A DNA stretch of 64,000 nt from Paenibacillus sp. Soil522 (lineage in GTDB: Bacteria; Bacillota; Bacilli; Paenibacillales; Paenibacillaceae): contig NZ_LMRV01000035.1 of the NCBI RefSeq assembly GCF_001428245.1, positions 1-64,000 on the forward strand. Reading direction: 5' to 3'. Both the position numbers and the translations under genes were made by a program. Position 1 is the first letter of the stretch. Each line of letters starts with the position of its first letter. Below, piece after piece: positions 26,329-36,002 of the stretch. The notes under the pieces were generated by a model. That model was not told the DNA's origin and did not search any database. It worked only from the letters and a program-made list of their open reading frames with translations.

Positions 26329-29300
26329 ATGAAACTAAACATGAAACGAAATCACTTCCTCAAATTTGGCGTGCTTCTAGCAACCGTTATCATCAGTTCG
26401 ATGTTCCTCACGATTCATGCGGCCGCGACTGCCGAGTTCCGCTCGAACGTGCCCAGCTACCTCCCGATAACGGGCAACTGGTCCGAACAGACCAGTGAGG
26501 GACTTAAAGGCGTCAGCGCCGACAATGCCAATGCGTTCAGTATGACGAATGCGGCGAGTGAAACGAATTTTACGCTCGAAGCGGATGTGAAGGTAGATGC
26601 TTCCTCGCCCTACGGCGTCGGCTCGCTCATCTTCCGGGCATCTGAAGACGGCAGCAAAGGCTACGCGCTGAGCGTGGATCCGAATTTGGACCGTCTCCGG
26701 TTGTTCGATCTGGCGACCGGCTCAACCGTCGGGACTCCTTACAGCACATCGCTGAATACGGGAGCTTCCTATCATCTGAAGGTTACAGCGGACGGCCCTG
26801 CGCTCAAAGTATATTTGGGCGGCACGCTTGCGATTTCTGTCAGCGACACCAAATACGCCAAAGGCAGCTACGGCTACAACGTATATAACGGAACGGCGTA
26901 TTTCCAAAATGTAACCGCTTACGATATGTATACGAATTTAACCGGCTGGACGGCTTCCTCCGGCACATGGACTTCGAGTTCGCTAGGCATTCGGGCTTCA
27001 GCGGCCAGTGGCCAGAACGGCTACTTCATGGCCGGCACAAGCTCGGACAGCTTCACATATGAGTCTGACGTGCTCATTGAAAGCACCCATGCCATCGCAA
27101 CGCTGTTGTTCCGCTCCAATGCGGCTGGCACACAGGCCTATGGACTGCAGGTTGACGCAAACTTGGACCGGCTTCGCTTGTTTAAGACGAGCGGCGATGT
27201 GACCTTGGCAACCCAAACCGTCACGATCGATACGGGTAAGGTATACCAGCTTCGGATAAAAGCGGAGGGCAGCGCAATCAAAGTGTACCTTCAGCAAGCA
27301 GGCTCGCAGATCTTGACCGGCTACACGCCGGCCATCTCGGTTACGGACGCCAGCTACGCTTCCGGCCAATTGGGTCTAGGCGTCTACAACGGCAGCGCCG
27401 TTTTCCAAAATATCCGGATCAGCGATATAAATACGAACCTGTACAGCTGGACTGACATGGGCGGAACCTGGATGCCGAACCTTGGCGGAGTCAAAGCTGT
27501 CAGCGCCGGTACGGTCAATACGTTCCGCATGGCAGAGAACGTTTCGTCCAATTTCGTTCTGGAGGGCGATCTAAAGGTGGATGCTGCCACCCCGCTCGGA
27601 ACAGCGGCGCTCGTCTTACGCGGGAATACGCAAGGCACCTCCGGGTACGTGGTGAATATCGACCCTAATCTGGATCAAGTGCGCCTGTTCAACGCAAACG
27701 GAGGAGGCACAATTGCCTCGGCGAGCCGTGTGATCGTTCCAGGCAAGACGTATCATCTGGAGGTTGAGGCTGTCGGCTCCAGCATCAAGATCTACCTCGA
27801 CGGCTATGCCGCTCCGGTCATCTCGGTGACGGATACCAGCTATGCAAGCGGCAAAATCGGCATGAACGCCTACAATGGAACGGCTTATTTCCAGAACGTG
27901 TACGTCACGGAATCGAACAAATGGTACAGCGAGCCTTACCGTCCGCAATACCATTTCACATCGCCGCGAAGCGCGGTAGCCGATCCGAACGGGCTTGTCT
28001 ATTATGAAGGGGAATACCATTTATTCCATCAGGAAGGCGGTAAGTGGGCGCATGCAGTCAGCACGGATCTAAACTATTGGAAAAACCTTCCGATCGCGCT
28101 TCCGTGGAATGATATGGGTCATTCATGGTCCGGCGCGGCGATTGTCGATGCGAATGACGTTTCCGGGCTGTTCAACGGCGGTTCGGGGCTGCTCGCCTAC
28201 TACACCTCCTTCAATCCGGACAAGACGAACGGCAATCAGAAAATCGGTCTCGCCTACAGCAATGACAAAGGACGCACTTGGTCCTTCTATGGCAGCGGCG
28301 CCATCATCGAAAATCCGGGCGGCGCAAGCGGCAGCTGGGATTTCCGCGACCCGAAAGTGGTATGGGACAGCGACCATTCCAAGTGGGTCATGGTCGTCTC
28401 CGGCGGCGACCATATCAGATTTTATACGTCAACGAACCTAATCAACTGGACATATGCCAGCTCCTTCGGCTTTGGCGCTTACCTTCACGGCGGTGTATGG
28501 GAATGCCCGGATCTGTTCCAGCTTTCGGTTGACGGCAATCCTGCAAACAAGAAGTGGGTGCTGACGCTCAGCACCGGCGCAGTCCGGCAGACGGACGGCT
28601 CGGCTTCGGAATATTTTGTCGGCGGCTTCGACGGTACGACGTTCACGAGCGACAATCCTGCGGCAACGGTCCTTCGTAGCGAGCGGGGCAAAGATATGTA
28701 CGCCGCAGTCTCCTTCTCGGACATTCCCGCTGCGGACGGTCGCCGCATCCAGCTCGGTTGGATGACGAACTGGGACTATCCGTTCAGCTACCCGACCCGT
28801 CCGTGGAAAGGACAATTTTCCATTCCGCGCGTCCTAACGCTAAAGAACTACGCAGGCGAAGGTGTCCGGCTCGTGCAAACGCCGGTGGCCGAGCTGCAGG
28901 CGCTGCGCGGAACGGCTTCTTCCTTCAGCAATGTGACCGTCACCCCTTCGACGACGAATTTACTGGCGAATTTCTCGGGCAGCGCCTATGAAATCGTCGG
29001 CGAGTTCGAAATACCGGCGACAGACGTTTCAGCGGAATTCGGCTTCCGCCTTCGCGAACTGGGTGACCAGATGACGTATGTCGGCTACAAGCCGGGGCTG
29101 AACCAGATGTTCATCAACCGGACCGATGCCGGGATGGACGATTTCACCACGTATTTCTCCGGCTGGCAGGATGCAACGGTTGTACCGGTGAATAATCGGA
29201 TCAAGCTGCATATTTTCATCGACCAGTCCTCGATCGAAGTGTTCGGTAACGACGGCAAGGTCGTGTTCTCTGATATGATCCTGCCGGGCGATGCAAGAGA

Positions 29301-30579
29301 CGGACTCACCTTCTACACGAACGGCGGCAATGTGAAGGTCGTCTCGCTGCAAGTGTATCCGCTTGCAAATACGTGGCGGAGCGAGCCAACCTCCGGCACG
29401 GCTCCACAGAAGGTTGTCATGGACAGCACGAGTATGGATGTGGCGCCGGGGGCGACTAAGCAGCTGTACGTCGCCGTTCTGCCGCAAAGCGCAACCAATA
29501 ATAACGTCACATGGAGCTCCAGCAACACGGCAATTGCGACTGTGTCGGCAGTGGATTCCCGAAGCGCGAACGTAACAGGGGTGGCGCGTGGGCGGGCAGT
29601 CATTACAGCTACGACGCAGGCAGGAGGGATAATCGGTCAAACCGTCGTCGAGGTCGGAGGCGCGTTCAACACGAATCTGACCGGCTTCGTCCAGCCGGCG
29701 ACGGGACGCTGGTACGCCTCTGCAGACGGCATTGCGGGCACTTTTGATCAAGATACGAACTATATCTCTACGGTTTCGGCAGACAATTTCACGTATGAAG
29801 CGGATATTCGTCTTGACGCCTCGGGCGGAGCCGGCTCCCTGCTCTTCCGTTCAAATGCGGACGGATCAAGCGGATATTACCTCAACGTGGACCCTAATTT
29901 CCGTATGATCCGGCTGTTCTACAAGCTGAACGGAAGCTTTAGCCCTAGCCAGATGCTGGCCAGCGCTCCGGCCTTTATCCAGCCGGGCAGAACCTACCAT
30001 ATCAAGATCGTCGCCAGCGGCTCGAATATTAAGGTCTATTTTGATAATGCAGCGTCGCCATCCATTAATGTAAACGACAGCACCTTCGCCAGCGGTTATT
30101 TCGGACTAAACGCCTTCGGAGGCGTCTCCTATTATCAGAATGTTTACTGGTGGCCGGAATTAATCAACGCCACCGTCTATCGGTTGATCAACACAGGCAG
30201 CGGCAAGGTGCTTGACGCGGCCGGAACCGCAGACGGTGCCAATGTCCAAATCTGGTCTTCTCTCGGTAACGATAACCAAAAGTGGACGTTAACGACGAAT
30301 ACAGACGGCACCTTCACTCTCACCTCGGTAGCCAGCGGCAAGGCGCTTGACGCGGCGGGTACCGGAGACGGCGCCAACGTTCAGGTGTGGCAAAACCTGG
30401 GCAACGCCAATCAAAAGTGGATAATCACACCGAACAGCGACGGCACATTCGAAGTGAAGGCAGCGGACAGCGGCAAAGCGCTGGATGTCGCAGGCGGGGG
30501 GACCGCCGACGGCACGAACGTGCAGATCTACTCGAGCAACGGATCGTCCGCGCAGAAGTGGCAGCTGATAAAGTCATAA
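26329..30579 (+). CDS. Large secreted multidomain GH32 fructan hydrolase with LamG-like, Ig-like and ricin-type modules
   Basis: 1416 residues. Signal peptide (about 1-33, ending IHAAA), three homologous LamG-like modules (about 40-200, 205-365, 370-530; repeated SLLFRSNADGSxGYxLxVDPNLDxxRLF and VYNGTAYFQNV), a GH32 five-blade domain plus beta-sandwich (about 535-1030), a BIG2-like domain (about 1035-1110), a fourth LamG-like module (about 1115-1285) and three ricin-B repeats (ending NQKW...NQKW...AQKW). GH32 motifs: ADPNG in place of WMNDPNG (nucleophile Asp kept), FRDPK and WECPD. It should degrade levan or inulin outside the cell, with carbohydrate-binding modules on both sides. Its exact action (exo, endo or transfer) cannot be told. 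A cre-like site lies upstream. Confidence 0.85.
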   Translation: MKLNMKRNHFLKFGVLLATVIISSMFLTIHAAATAEFRSNVPSYLPITGNWSEQTSEGLKGVSADNANAFSMTNAASETNFTLEADVKVDASSPYGVGSLIFRASEDGSKGYALSVDPNLDRLRLFDLATGSTVGTPYSTSLNTGASYHLKVTADGPALKVYLGGTLAISVSDTKYAKGSYGYNVYNGTAYFQNVTAYDMYTNLTGWTASSGTWTSSSLGIRASAASGQNGYFMAGTSSDSFTYESDVLIESTHAIATLLFRSNAAGTQAYGLQVDANLDRLRLFKTSGDVTLATQTVTIDTGKVYQLRIKAEGSAIKVYLQQAGSQILTGYTPAISVTDASYASGQLGLGVYNGSAVFQNIRISDINTNLYSWTDMGGTWMPNLGGVKAVSAGTVNTFRMAENVSSNFVLEGDLKVDAATPLGTAALVLRGNTQGTSGYVVNIDPNLDQVRLFNANGGGTIASASRVIVPGKTYHLEVEAVGSSIKIYLDGYAAPVISVTDTSYASGKIGMNAYNGTAYFQNVYVTESNKWYSEPYRPQYHFTSPRSAVADPNGLVYYEGEYHLFHQEGGKWAHAVSTDLNYWKNLPIALPWNDMGHSWSGAAIVDANDVSGLFNGGSGLLAYYTSFNPDKTNGNQKIGLAYSNDKGRTWSFYGSGAIIENPGGASGSWDFRDPKVVWDSDHSKWVMVVSGGDHIRFYTSTNLINWTYASSFGFGAYLHGGVWECPDLFQLSVDGNPANKKWVLTLSTGAVRQTDGSASEYFVGGFDGTTFTSDNPAATVLRSERGKDMYAAVSFSDIPAADGRRIQLGWMTNWDYPFSYPTRPWKGQFSIPRVLTLKNYAGEGVRLVQTPVAELQALRGTASSFSNVTVTPSTTNLLANFSGSAYEIVGEFEIPATDVSAEFGFRLRELGDQMTYVGYKPGLNQMFINRTDAGMDDFTTYFSGWQDATVVPVNNRIKLHIFIDQSSIEVFGNDGKVVFSDMILPGDARDGLTFYTNGGNVKVVSLQVYPLANTWRSEPTSGTAPQKVVMDSTSMDVAPGATKQLYVAVLPQSATNNNVTWSSSNTAIATVSAVDSRSANVTGVARGRAVITATTQAGGIIGQTVVEVGGAFNTNLTGFVQPATGRWYASADGIAGTFDQDTNYISTVSADNFTYEADIRLDASGGAGSLLFRSNADGSSGYYLNVDPNFRMIRLFYKLNGSFSPSQMLASAPAFIQPGRTYHIKIVASGSNIKVYFDNAASPSINVNDSTFASGYFGLNAFGGVSYYQNVYWWPELINATVYRLINTGSGKVLDAAGTADGANVQIWSSLGNDNQKWTLTTNTDGTFTLTSVASGKALDAAGTGDGANVQVWQNLGNANQKWIITPNSDGTFEVKAADSGKALDVAGGGTADGTNVQIYSSNGSSAQKWQLIKS

Positions 30580-30588
30580 TTTGATGGA

Positions 30589-30618
30589 GCAGGCGCCGGA
30601 TTGGCGCCTGCCTATTTC
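30589..30618 (+). terminator. Terminator of the large GH32 gene
   Basis: GCAGGCGCC and GGCGCCTGC form a perfect 9-bp stem with loop GGATT, followed by CTATTTCT, ten bases after the stop. Confidence 0.75.
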
Positions 30619-30787
30619 TAAGGTTTAACTTGTTTACTTCATGTTTGTAATTAATCTGATTAAAATCTAGAGCAAATTTTGGGTATATCAGTTTTCTCAT
30701 GTATTAGCCTCATAGCTTCAGATTGTTGACTTTGACACCATTTCAGCAAGCCTCGCAAGCTACACGCTCCACTATATCAATGCATCT

Positions 30788-30870
30788 CAAAACCCGCGTC
30801 CGACGCAGCCTATCGGCTCTTATTCTTCCCTCACCGCAACCGGATTCCCTCTACCAGAAATCCAATGGCT
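30788..30870 (-). repeat. Sulfurtransferase-tail relic, right copy beside the large GH32 gene
   Basis: On the minus strand HWISGRGNPVAVREE-stop (stop at 30820-30822) resembles the C-terminus WSSVEGNPVATGEE-stop of the sulfurtransferase at 38494-39342. The downstream 40 bases match 25993-26036. No other part of the gene remains. Confidence 0.55.
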
Positions 30871-31078
30871 TCAGCTATCATTTGCCCATTATCCTAGCTT
30901 TTACCCACGAGAATTGCACTCATCTCATGCAGAGTGGTATGTCCCCATTGCTCGATGAGCCTGCAATAGCTCTCCGTTCGTGCATCTGCGCGGCGACGTC
31001 GCAGATAGTCAAGGACTAACCAATCTTAGGGAGAGGCAATTTAGGCGTAGGTTTCTCCAAAAGCAATGTAAATCAAAC
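30871..31078. other. Intergenic stretch without recognised gene
   Basis: Open frames here show no family resemblance or ribosome binding site. GCGCGGCGACGTCGC near 30990 is a short GC-rich hairpin of unknown role. Confidence 0.35.
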
Positions 31079-31146
31079 TTGACATTTTGGATTATATTGG
31101 TTATCTTATGTATATAAAACTTTACTTAATGTAAAGTATATTTTAC
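31079..31146 (+). promoter_or_regulatory. Promoter and operator cluster of the XRE operon
   Basis: TTGACA (31079-31084), 17 bases and TATCTT (31102-31107) form a promoter. Just downstream CTTTACTTAATGTAAAG (31120-31136) is a perfect palindrome and GTAAAGTATATTTTAC (31131-31146) a second overlapping inverted repeat, giving three TTTAC half-sites across the transcription start. Autoregulation by the XRE protein at 31608-31841 is inferred. Confidence 0.6.
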
Positions 31147-31159
31147 AGGAGGCGAAACC

Positions 31160-31606
31160 ATGACCTATCAAGAAAAGAAGAGCATCGTATCGTTGATCAG
31201 CGTCATTCTTATTTTTGGATCTTATTGCTTGTACATGTACCCGAGGTACCCTGAAGGGGGGCTGGAGTCGACGGAAACCTTTCGCTATTGGGGGTCCTTC
31301 GTGCTCATCCTGATTTTGGTTTCGATAATCGCGCATATCATAATCAGCATTATTTTTAGCATTTTCTTTCGAATAACGACCAGAGAAAAGGAACCAACAT
31401 TCGCGGATGAACTGGATAAACTCATTGACTTGAAAGCGACCCGAAATTCTTTTTATGCGTTTATCGTCGGCTTTCTTCTTGCCATGGGATCGCTGGTGAT
31501 TGATCAGCCGACACAGGTGATGTTCATTATCCTGACCGCGGCCGGATTCATTTCCGAGGTGACCGGCTCCGTTACAAAACTTTATCACTATCGGAAAGGA
31601 GTCTAA
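31160..31606 (+). CDS. DUF2178-like membrane protein
   Basis: 148 residues with four hydrophobic helices (SIVSLISVILIFGSYCLYM, WGSFVLILILVSIIAHIIIS, SFYAFIVGFLLAMGSLVI, VMFIILTAAGFISEVTGSV) and a central charged segment TREKEPTFADELDKLIDLKA. This layout, with the ERDxxxDEL-like segment, is usual for small membrane proteins encoded with a YozG-type XRE regulator. Function unknown; the partner regulator suggests a stress or envelope response. AGGAGG lies eight bases before the ATG, and the next gene starts one base after its stop. Confidence 0.65.
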   Translation: MTYQEKKSIVSLISVILIFGSYCLYMYPRYPEGGLESTETFRYWGSFVLILILVSIIAHIIISIIFSIFFRITTREKEPTFADELDKLIDLKATRNSFYAFIVGFLLAMGSLVIDQPTQVMFIILTAAGFISEVTGSVTKLYHYRKGV

Positions 31607-31607
31607 T

Positions 31608-31841
31608 ATGGGCAAAAATCTTGTCGGCAATCACATCCGAAGATTACGATTCAACTTTGATGAAATGACTCAGCAGCAATTGGCTGACAAGGCGGGCGTA
31701 ACAAGACAAACCATCGTGGCCCTGGAAAAGGGAAACTACTCCCCCTCTCTGGAACTGGCTTTTCGCATTGCTCTCGCCTTCAATGTACCTTTGGAGGAGG
31801 TATTCTTTTATGGGGATGAAAAAGAAGGAGACAAAATATGA
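31608..31841 (+). CDS. XRE-family transcriptional regulator (YozG type)
   Basis: 77 residues, essentially a single Cro/CI helix-turn-helix: GNHIRRLRFNFDEMTQQQLA, DKAGVTRQTIVALEKGNYSP and SLELAFRIALAFNVPLEEVF. It lies between two membrane-protein genes in one operon and overlaps the next start by four bases. It probably binds the TTTAC palindromes upstream of the operon. Confidence 0.85.
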   Translation: MGKNLVGNHIRRLRFNFDEMTQQQLADKAGVTRQTIVALEKGNYSPSLELAFRIALAFNVPLEEVFFYGDEKEGDKI

Positions 31842-32548
31842 ATTCTAACAAAAAGACTGCAATGACCGTGGGAATACTATTTATGCTTGCGGCGGTTACG
31901 TCGATAATCGGTCTTATTTTATACGATCCTATTCTAAATGATCCCGATTACCTTACTGCAGGTTTTGAACATAAAAACCAAGTGGTACTGGGAGCGCTAT
32001 TTGAGTTGATTCTTGTCTGTTCAGCTATTGGCACTTCGATTATGCTTTTTCCCTTATTTAGAAAACACAATGAAAGTATCGCTCTTGGGTATGTTTGTTT
32101 CAGATTTCTTGAAGCCGTTATTATTACTATTGGTATAGTCAGCGTACTATCCCTCTTGACCTTAAGTCAGGAATTTGTAGAAACAGCAGCTTCGAATGCT
32201 TCCTCTTTTCAAACTTCAGGTACATTATTAATAGCCATACATGACTGGACCTTTATGCTTGGTCCTAACTTCATGTTGGGCATAAATACGATGATGTGCA
32301 GTTATTTACTCTATAAATCAAAACTCGTTCCCCGATTTATATCATACATGGGTCTTACCGGAGCGACACTTATTTTTATTGCAGCCTTGTTGGAAATATT
32401 CGGTATCATCCTTCAACTTTCAGCATGGGGAGCCGTTTTGGCGATTCCGGTAGCCTTGTATGAAATGACTCTAGCGGTATGGCTCATCGTTAAAGGATTC
32501 AATTTATCGGCAAGGAGGGATATTTATAAAAGCAATTGTAGCAACTAA
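31838..32548 (+). CDS. DUF4386 family membrane protein
   Basis: 236 residues with six membrane segments, from [20 protein letters not shown] to [19 protein letters not shown]. The pattern [20 protein letters not shown], the central [19 protein letters not shown] and [14 protein letters not shown] are characteristic of DUF4386, a family of unknown function often next to oxidoreductases or regulators. The four-base overlap with the XRE gene (ATGA) shows translational coupling. Its end overlaps the start region of the next oxidoreductase gene. Confidence 0.8.
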   Translation: MNSNKKTAMTVGILFMLAAVTSIIGLILYDPILNDPDYLTAGFEHKNQVVLGALFELILVCSAIGTSIMLFPLFRKHNESIALGYVCFRFLEAVIITIGIVSVLSLLTLSQEFVETAASNASSFQTSGTLLIAIHDWTFMLGPNFMLGINTMMCSYLLYKSKLVPRFISYMGLTGATLIFIAALLEIFGIILQLSAWGAVLAIPVALYEMTLAVWLIVKGFNLSARRDIYKSNCSN

Positions 32549-33512
32549 ATACGGATCGCCGGAGGTTCTTCAGCTCAAAGAGATTGAAAAACCTAAGCCC
32601 AAAGACAATGAAATATTAATAAAAGTGCATGCGACAACCGTAAACGCCGGGGACTGCAGAATACGAAGTTTTACAGTCCCCCCTATGTTCTGGCTCCCCG
32701 GTCGGATTGCTTTAGGTTTTAGAAAACCAAGAAATCCGATATTCGGAATGGAACTAGCCGGTGAAGTTGAAGCAATCGGCAAAGATGTAACCCTGTTCAA
32801 GGCAGGTGACCAGGTTTTTGCATCGACCTTCAAGGTGAATTTTGGTGCCCACGCCGAGTATAAATGTCTGCCCGAGAATGGGGCAGTAGTAACAAAGCCG
32901 AACAATATGACCTATGAGGAAGCCGCTACTCTTTCTGTCGGAGCAATTACCGCTCTGTTTTTCCTCAAAAAAGGCAACATCCAGCCCGGAAAAAAAGTCC
33001 TTATCAATGGCGCCTCGGGTAGTGTAGGCACTTTTGCGGTGCAGCTTGCCAAGTACTTTGGAGCAGAAGTCACCGGGGTGTGCAGTACTCAGAATATAGA
33101 ATTGTTAAAGTCTCTAGCAATTGATAAGGTCATTGACTACACGCAAGAGGATTTTACAAAAAACGGCGAGACCTACGATATTATTTTTGACACGGTAGGC
33201 AAGACTTCGCTATCACAATGCAAAAGCTCGCTGAAGAACAAAGGGTATTATCTTAATACGGTAATGGCGGGGTCAATGATTAATGGGCTGTTGTATTCGA
33301 TGACAACAGACAAGAAAGTCGTCGGCGGGACAGCAGTCACACGCAAAGAAGATCTAGTTTTTCTCAAAGAGCTTACGGAGTCTGGACAACTGAAATCAGT
33401 TATTGATCGCTGCTATCCATTGGAACAAACTGCCGAGGCTCACAGGTATGTTGAAAAAGGGCACAAAAAGGGTAATGTAGTTATAAATTTGCAACATGAT
33501 AAAAAAGCCTAA
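32526..33512 (+). CDS. Zinc-free MDR-family NAD(P)-dependent oxidoreductase (quinone oxidoreductase-like)
   Basis: About 328 residues if translated from an ATA codon at 32526, which follows AAGGAGGG with a six-base gap. The next ATG (32625) would remove the conserved N-terminus [20 protein letters not shown]. The protein has the GroES-like domain ([19 protein letters not shown]) and the Rossmann motif [20 protein letters not shown], and lacks the structural-zinc cysteines of true alcohol dehydrogenases. It should reduce quinones or enones with NAD(P)H. It overlaps the DUF4386 gene by 23 bases, so it belongs to the same operon. Confidence 0.8.
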   Translation: MKAIVATKYGSPEVLQLKEIEKPKPKDNEILIKVHATTVNAGDCRIRSFTVPPMFWLPGRIALGFRKPRNPIFGMELAGEVEAIGKDVTLFKAGDQVFASTFKVNFGAHAEYKCLPENGAVVTKPNNMTYEEAATLSVGAITALFFLKKGNIQPGKKVLINGASGSVGTFAVQLAKYFGAEVTGVCSTQNIELLKSLAIDKVIDYTQEDFTKNGETYDIIFDTVGKTSLSQCKSSLKNKGYYLNTVMAGSMINGLLYSMTTDKKVVGGTAVTRKEDLVFLKELTESGQLKSVIDRCYPLEQTAEAHRYVEKGHKKGNVVINLQHDKKA

Positions 33513-33622
33513 CTATGTGCTGCATACGAGAACGGTGATGACTTCAATCTTGTGCCTACTATAAATTTTATGACATCTATTGTAAGATGAATAACAAAGT
33601 ATTCATAGAGAGAGGGATTACG

Positions 33623-34366
33623 ATGTGGGATCGTAAAAAATTGAAACGAAGAGCCAAGGATGTGCTGCGGACATCGTACTGGAAGGCATTTTTGGTGAGT
33701 ATTATACTGGCAATTTTCAGTGGAGGGGGCGGCGCTCCCAGCTTTAACTTTAACGGTGGATCATCCGACTCCTCTGGCGCGGATATGGATTGGGGGAGCA
33801 TCTCGCCTTTCCTTGCTATCTTGATTGTCGTTATGATTTTCATATTTTTGTTCGCACTTGCGTTTCGCATCTTTCTCGGCTTCCCCCTCGAAGTCGGTTC
33901 GATTCGTTACTTCAAGCAATCTGCGGAACATGAGGTCAACCTGAACAATTTGGGCTTTGCTTTTAACAAGCGCAGGTATCTGGATATCGTGAAAGCGATG
34001 TTCTGGAGAGGTTTTCTGAATTTCTTATGGTTTTTGCTCCTCATCATCCCCGGGATCGTGAAATCCTACGCTTACAGCATGGTCCCGTTTATTTTGGCTG
34101 ACAACCCTAATATTGGGTATAGGCGCGCTGTGGATTTAAGCAATCAAATGACTCGGAGACAAAAATTTCGCATATTCGTGCTTGATCTAAGCTTTATCGG
34201 TTGGATCCTCCTCGGCATTCTGGCAATCTTCATCGGCGTCCTGTTTGTGCTGCCCTATATCAATGCTACGAAGGCGGAGCTGTACCTGACATTGCGCCAA
34301 CAGGCGCTGGAGAACGGCCTGACAACGGAAGAAGAGCTGCGGCTGACTCAGACACCTGTCTTTTAA
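33623..34366 (+). CDS. DUF975 family membrane protein
   Basis: 247 residues with a cytoplasmic start (WDRKKLKRRAKDVLRTSYWK, the typical DUF975 opening), a Gly/Ser-rich loop, and four to six membrane helices (AILIVVMIFIFLFALAFRIF, GFLNFLWFLLLIIPGIVKSY, FIGWILLGILAIFIGVLFVL). FPLEVGSIRYF and YAYSMVPFILADNPNIGYRRA are conserved blocks. Function unknown. The ATG at 33623 has GAGAGGGA five bases upstream. Confidence 0.8.
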   Translation: MWDRKKLKRRAKDVLRTSYWKAFLVSIILAIFSGGGGAPSFNFNGGSSDSSGADMDWGSISPFLAILIVVMIFIFLFALAFRIFLGFPLEVGSIRYFKQSAEHEVNLNNLGFAFNKRRYLDIVKAMFWRGFLNFLWFLLLIIPGIVKSYAYSMVPFILADNPNIGYRRAVDLSNQMTRRQKFRIFVLDLSFIGWILLGILAIFIGVLFVLPYINATKAELYLTLRQQALENGLTTEEELRLTQTPVF

Positions 34367-34427
34367 ACCATCATCTGGAGGACGACCTTATTAAGAACCG
34401 GATTCGATGTCCATAGTTGAACAAAGC

Positions 34428-34474
34428 AAGTCTGCCGAAACCTCAAGCTTCGAGGTCTCGACAGACTTTTTTTT
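34428..34474 (+). terminator. Terminator after the DUF975 gene
   Basis: AAGTCTG...AAACCTC pairs with GAGGTCTCGACAGACTT, followed by TTTTTT. It converges on the VOC remnant. Confidence 0.75.
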
Positions 34475-34529
34475 GATATATGCGAAACTCGAACAGCCTG
34501 CCCACGGGCAATCTGTCGCAGCCCTTCAA

Positions 34530-34814
34530 CTAGTCTCGATAATAGGAAAGAACCCAGCAAATGCCGTTTCGGTCCGTGATGATGGCCAACAGTCCATTAA
34601 ATGGAGCCTCATATACTTCCGTATTGATATGGCCCCACACTGCTAGGTCTCCATATGCTTTACGAAACTCCTCTTCCGTCTCGATCTTCAATATGACTTT
34701 TACATAATCGCCTTTCAAAGACGGCTTGGCTGCGTGCGTATCGGCGAATGTAATCTTACTGCTCCCCAGATGCAGTTCCGCGTACCGACCACCCAAAGGC
34801 AGTCGGTTATACAA
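34530..34814 (-). pseudogene. VOC (glyoxalase/bleomycin-resistance) protein, C-terminal remnant
   Basis: The frame LPLGGRYAELHLGSSKITFA, VKVILKIETEEEFRKAYGDL, then NGLLAIITDRNGICWVLSYY resembles the second half of PhnB/VOC-fold proteins. About 95 residues remain of about 140, beginning only a few bases after the stop of the acetyltransferase gene without a ribosome binding site. The first betaalphabetabetabeta motif is missing. Could also be a very short gene starting at TTG 34814, which seems unlikely. Confidence 0.55.
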
Positions 34815-34820
34815 ATAATA

Positions 34821-35786
34821 TTAGCAAACGTCAAATTCCACAGGCCAGATAATATTCCCGGGTGCTCGTTTTCCTGATATTACTTCTTCACAATAGTCAG
34901 TAATAGAAGAATTATCATTAAGGATTTTTAGCATTTTCTCAGGACCTGAGTTAACTTCTGTTTGGTAATCAAGGGTTACTTGGTTACGTTCACACGACTC
35001 TGGGGAAATAGGCAAAAATAGAAACTTTGATTCGGTATTATCCAGCACCAGTTTGCTTTTAATATATGCACATATTTCCATTAGCGACTCGCTATCTCTA
35101 GCCAGTATGTTCAAAATTCTCCCCGGATTATCTTTCCCGTATCGAAGATATCCTGAAAAATTACCGTCAACTTCGATCGCTGAAGCTTGAATTCCTTTTC
35201 CAGGACTAATCCAGCTAGTTATTGAAGACTCTGGTTTAAAAGCCATATCGATACCCTGATTCCATATTTCCCACATCCCATTTAAGCTTTCAAGATCTGT
35301 CACATGTATTCTTCGTTCCTTAACGAACTTAGATGAGAGAGGGATTTCATTTACTGGAAGTAGTACATTTGAATTACTCCACATTTTTGACAGATAACCA
35401 AAGCGGGGGTAATAACCAGGGTGCCCCAATAGAAGCGAAAAGTGAAAGCCCTTTTCTTTTGCCCTTTTATGCCCTTCTTCGATAAGTACTGTGCCTATGC
35501 CTTTATTCTGAAACTCAGGATATACGGCTATTGGTGCCAATATTACTGCATCCAGAAGCTTGTCCCCTACGAACACTTGCTGCGGCGTGAAAAGTACATG
35601 ACCAATAATCCTGTTATCTAGTTCAGCCACAAGCGAAAGATCCGGATCGAAAGCTCTACGACTTCTAAAAACGTTGATAAGCGTTACTTCTCCCATACCA
35701 TAGCTGTAGGTAAATGCTGCTGCGTTAACATCCGAAATCGATTGGTAATCGGTTATTCGTTCAGAACGTATAGTACATTGTTTCAA
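34821..35786 (-). CDS. GNAT family N-acetyltransferase (Eis-like layout)
   Basis: About 321 residues with an N-terminal GNAT domain: TIRSERITDYQSISDVNAAA, acetyl-CoA-binding AVYPEFQNKGIGTVLIEEG (Q/RxxGxG/A) and HPGYYPRFGY, which is typical of YhbS-like acetyltransferases. A second domain (about 170-320) of unclear fold follows. The acceptor substrate is unknown. TTG at 35786 is preferred because AAAGGGG lies eight bases upstream; the ATGs at 35804 and 35834 lack such a site. Confidence 0.75.
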   Translation of the reverse strand: MKQCTIRSERITDYQSISDVNAAAFTYSYGMGEVTLINVFRSRRAFDPDLSLVAELDNRIIGHVLFTPQQVFVGDKLLDAVILAPIAVYPEFQNKGIGTVLIEEGHKRAKEKGFHFSLLLGHPGYYPRFGYLSKMWSNSNVLLPVNEIPLSSKFVKERRIHVTDLESLNGMWEIWNQGIDMAFKPESSITSWISPGKGIQASAIEVDGNFSGYLRYGKDNPGRILNILARDSESLMEICAYIKSKLVLDNTESKFLFLPISPESCERNQVTLDYQTEVNSGPEKMLKILNDNSSITDYCEEVISGKRAPGNIIWPVEFDVC

Positions 35787-36002
35787 ATTAGTTACCCCTT
35801 TCATTCTTGAGGGGTTATACGGTTTATCGGGCAAATATACCCCTCATTAAATTGCCAATCAAACAAATGCTACTTTTCATAAACATTGCCTCCCTCACTA
35901 TTTTCCTTTACATTGTAACATCTTTTCTATCCAAAAATTGGGCAAAAAAAGCTATACTTAATTAGTTTGTCCCTCAATAGCTATTGTAAAATACCGGTTT
36001 CA

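Noticed and set aside
28123..29751. Several open frames antisense to the large GH32 gene
   Set aside because: They have no start signals or domains and are explained by the high G+C third positions of the sense gene.
30723..31019. 98-codon plus-strand frame
   Set aside because: It has no ribosome binding site or family resemblance and overlaps the sulfurtransferase-tail relic.
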